From NCBI GenBank assembly GCA_025353235.1, contig JANXQZ010000380.1:1-6521 (forward strand): a stretch of 6,521 bases of DNA, in the 5' to 3' direction. The stretch comes from Bryobacterales bacterium (lineage in GTDB: Bacteria; Acidobacteriota; Terriglobia; Bryobacterales; Bryobacteraceae). The position numbers and the translations under genes were made by a program. Of the stretch, positions 5,962 through 6,521 are shown piece by piece. Within the stretch, counting starts at the first letter, position 1, and each line of letters starts with the position of its first letter. The notes under the pieces were generated by a model. The model saw only the letters and a list, made by a program, of their open reading frames with translations. It was not told where the DNA came from and did no database searches.

Positions 5962-6521
5962 CTATTCCACACCGAACGCCAGCAGCACGTTCCCTGGCAT
6001 CCCGTTGAAATAGCCATAGCCGGAGTTCACCACAACCAAGCCGCCCGCCACCGCAGGTCCCGGCCCGTCCAACGATCCACCATTCGCTGGAACTCCGTTC
6101 ACAGTGTCGAATTTGCGGGCAGTGTCATAGTCCCAGAGGATGGCCCCTGTCTTGGCTGAGTACGCACGCAAGTGTCCGTCCATCGCTCCAGAGAAGACCA
6201 CTCCGGGAATGGCAGTCACTGCCGCCGATTGGGCCGGGCTGCAATGCGACGTCAGGCAACCTCCTTCCTGCGGGAGCGCGCTCCAAAGCTTCTCGCCTGT
6301 CGCGATTTGAATCGCGAACAACCCGCCGCCGACCTTCGGATCCGGCATCACTCCTTCCGCCGCCGGAATCAGACCAACGTCGGACAGCGCCACATACACA
6401 GTTTCGCCATCGGCAGCGGGACCCCATTGAATTCCCCCAAGTATGCCGCCCTTGCCAATCCGAGTTTGCCACAGGATCTCTCCTTTCCTATCCGGATCCA
6501 GCGCGTGGACCACCCCGGATT
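5962..6521 (-). CDS. PQQ-binding-like beta-propeller protein, C-terminal part (5' end outside window)
   Basis: The visible 185 residues are the C-terminal end of a secreted or periplasmic eight-blade-type propeller of the quinoprotein dehydrogenase family, closest in feel to polyvinyl-alcohol dehydrogenase. Counting V (codon 6513-6511) as 1, blade motifs are VVHALDPDRKGEILWQT (1-17), GLFAIQIATGEKLWSA (64-79) and GHLRAYSAKTGAILWDYDT (113-131), each with the A/T..G..LW signature. QSAAVTAIPGVVFSGAMDG (96-114) and a glycine-rich end (GYGYFNGMPGNVLLAF, 165-180) also fit. C86 and C91 (CLTSHC) could form a disulphide. The frame stays open to the right edge (SG before VVHAL), so GTG 6513 is not the start. 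These enzymes oxidise alcohols and pass electrons to cytochrome c. Whether the cytochrome gene 1.8 kb away is its partner is unknown; they are separate transcripts. Confidence 0.9.
   Translation of the reverse strand, partial: SGVVHALDPDRKGEILWQTRIGKGGILGGIQWGPAADGETVYVALSDVGLIPAAEGVMPDPKVGGGLFAIQIATGEKLWSALPQEGGCLTSHCSPAQSAAVTAIPGVVFSGAMDGHLRAYSAKTGAILWDYDTARKFDTVNGVPANGGSLDGPGPAVAGGLVVVNSGYGYFNGMPGNVLLAFGVE

Noticed and set aside
5734..6159. Plus-strand open frame of 141 codons
   Set aside because: Its second half is antisense to the PQQ protein gene and the first half has no recognisable features.

Overview
The window looks like a high-GC (roughly 60%) Gram-negative chromosome, most likely Acidobacteriota of the Bryobacterales/'Solibacter' type. 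This is an inference from gene content: a periplasmic multihaem cytochrome c with repeated WNH motifs, a PQQ beta-propeller protein of the polyvinyl-alcohol-dehydrogenase type, a PEP-CTERM sorting tail and toxin-antitoxin-type genes. No rRNA or other lineage marker is present.

Positions 1-4125 hold four genes on the minus strand that read as one transcription unit, in the order tetrahaem cytochrome c (4125-3004), SAM methyltransferase (2999-2232), sigma-54 activator without a sensor domain (2196-1156) and exonuclease VII large subunit xseA (1113 to the left edge). The gaps are 4, 35 and 42 nt. A candidate promoter and a ribosome binding site lie just upstream of the cytochrome gene. xseA is cut short: the first 34-41 bases of the window are an inverted copy of an internal part of the same gene (319-359). 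The apparent stop codon lies in that copy, so the left end is probably a fold-back assembly or chimera junction rather than a real gene end.

Positions 4126-4928 hold only remnants on the minus strand: the C-terminal third of a VapC-like PIN toxin (4221-4337) and the C-terminal tail of a PEP-CTERM exported protein (4555-4740). Both lack the rest of their genes.

Positions 4929-5488, on the plus strand, hold a two-gene toxin-antitoxin-like module: a DUF433 protein followed 3 nt later by a DUF5615 PIN-like protein. The second gene is split by a one-base frame change, leaving two halves that overlap by GTGA. A strong hairpin follows nine bases after the module.

Positions 5524-5961 have no gene I can support. 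From 5962 to the right edge is the C-terminal part of a PQQ-type beta-propeller protein on the minus strand, whose 5' end is outside the window.

Nothing here amounts to a convincing new multi-gene system. The points most worth checking are the fold-back at the left end, the split PIN-like gene, and the four-domain cytochrome in which WNH motifs persist while the usual methionine ligand position is mostly lost.
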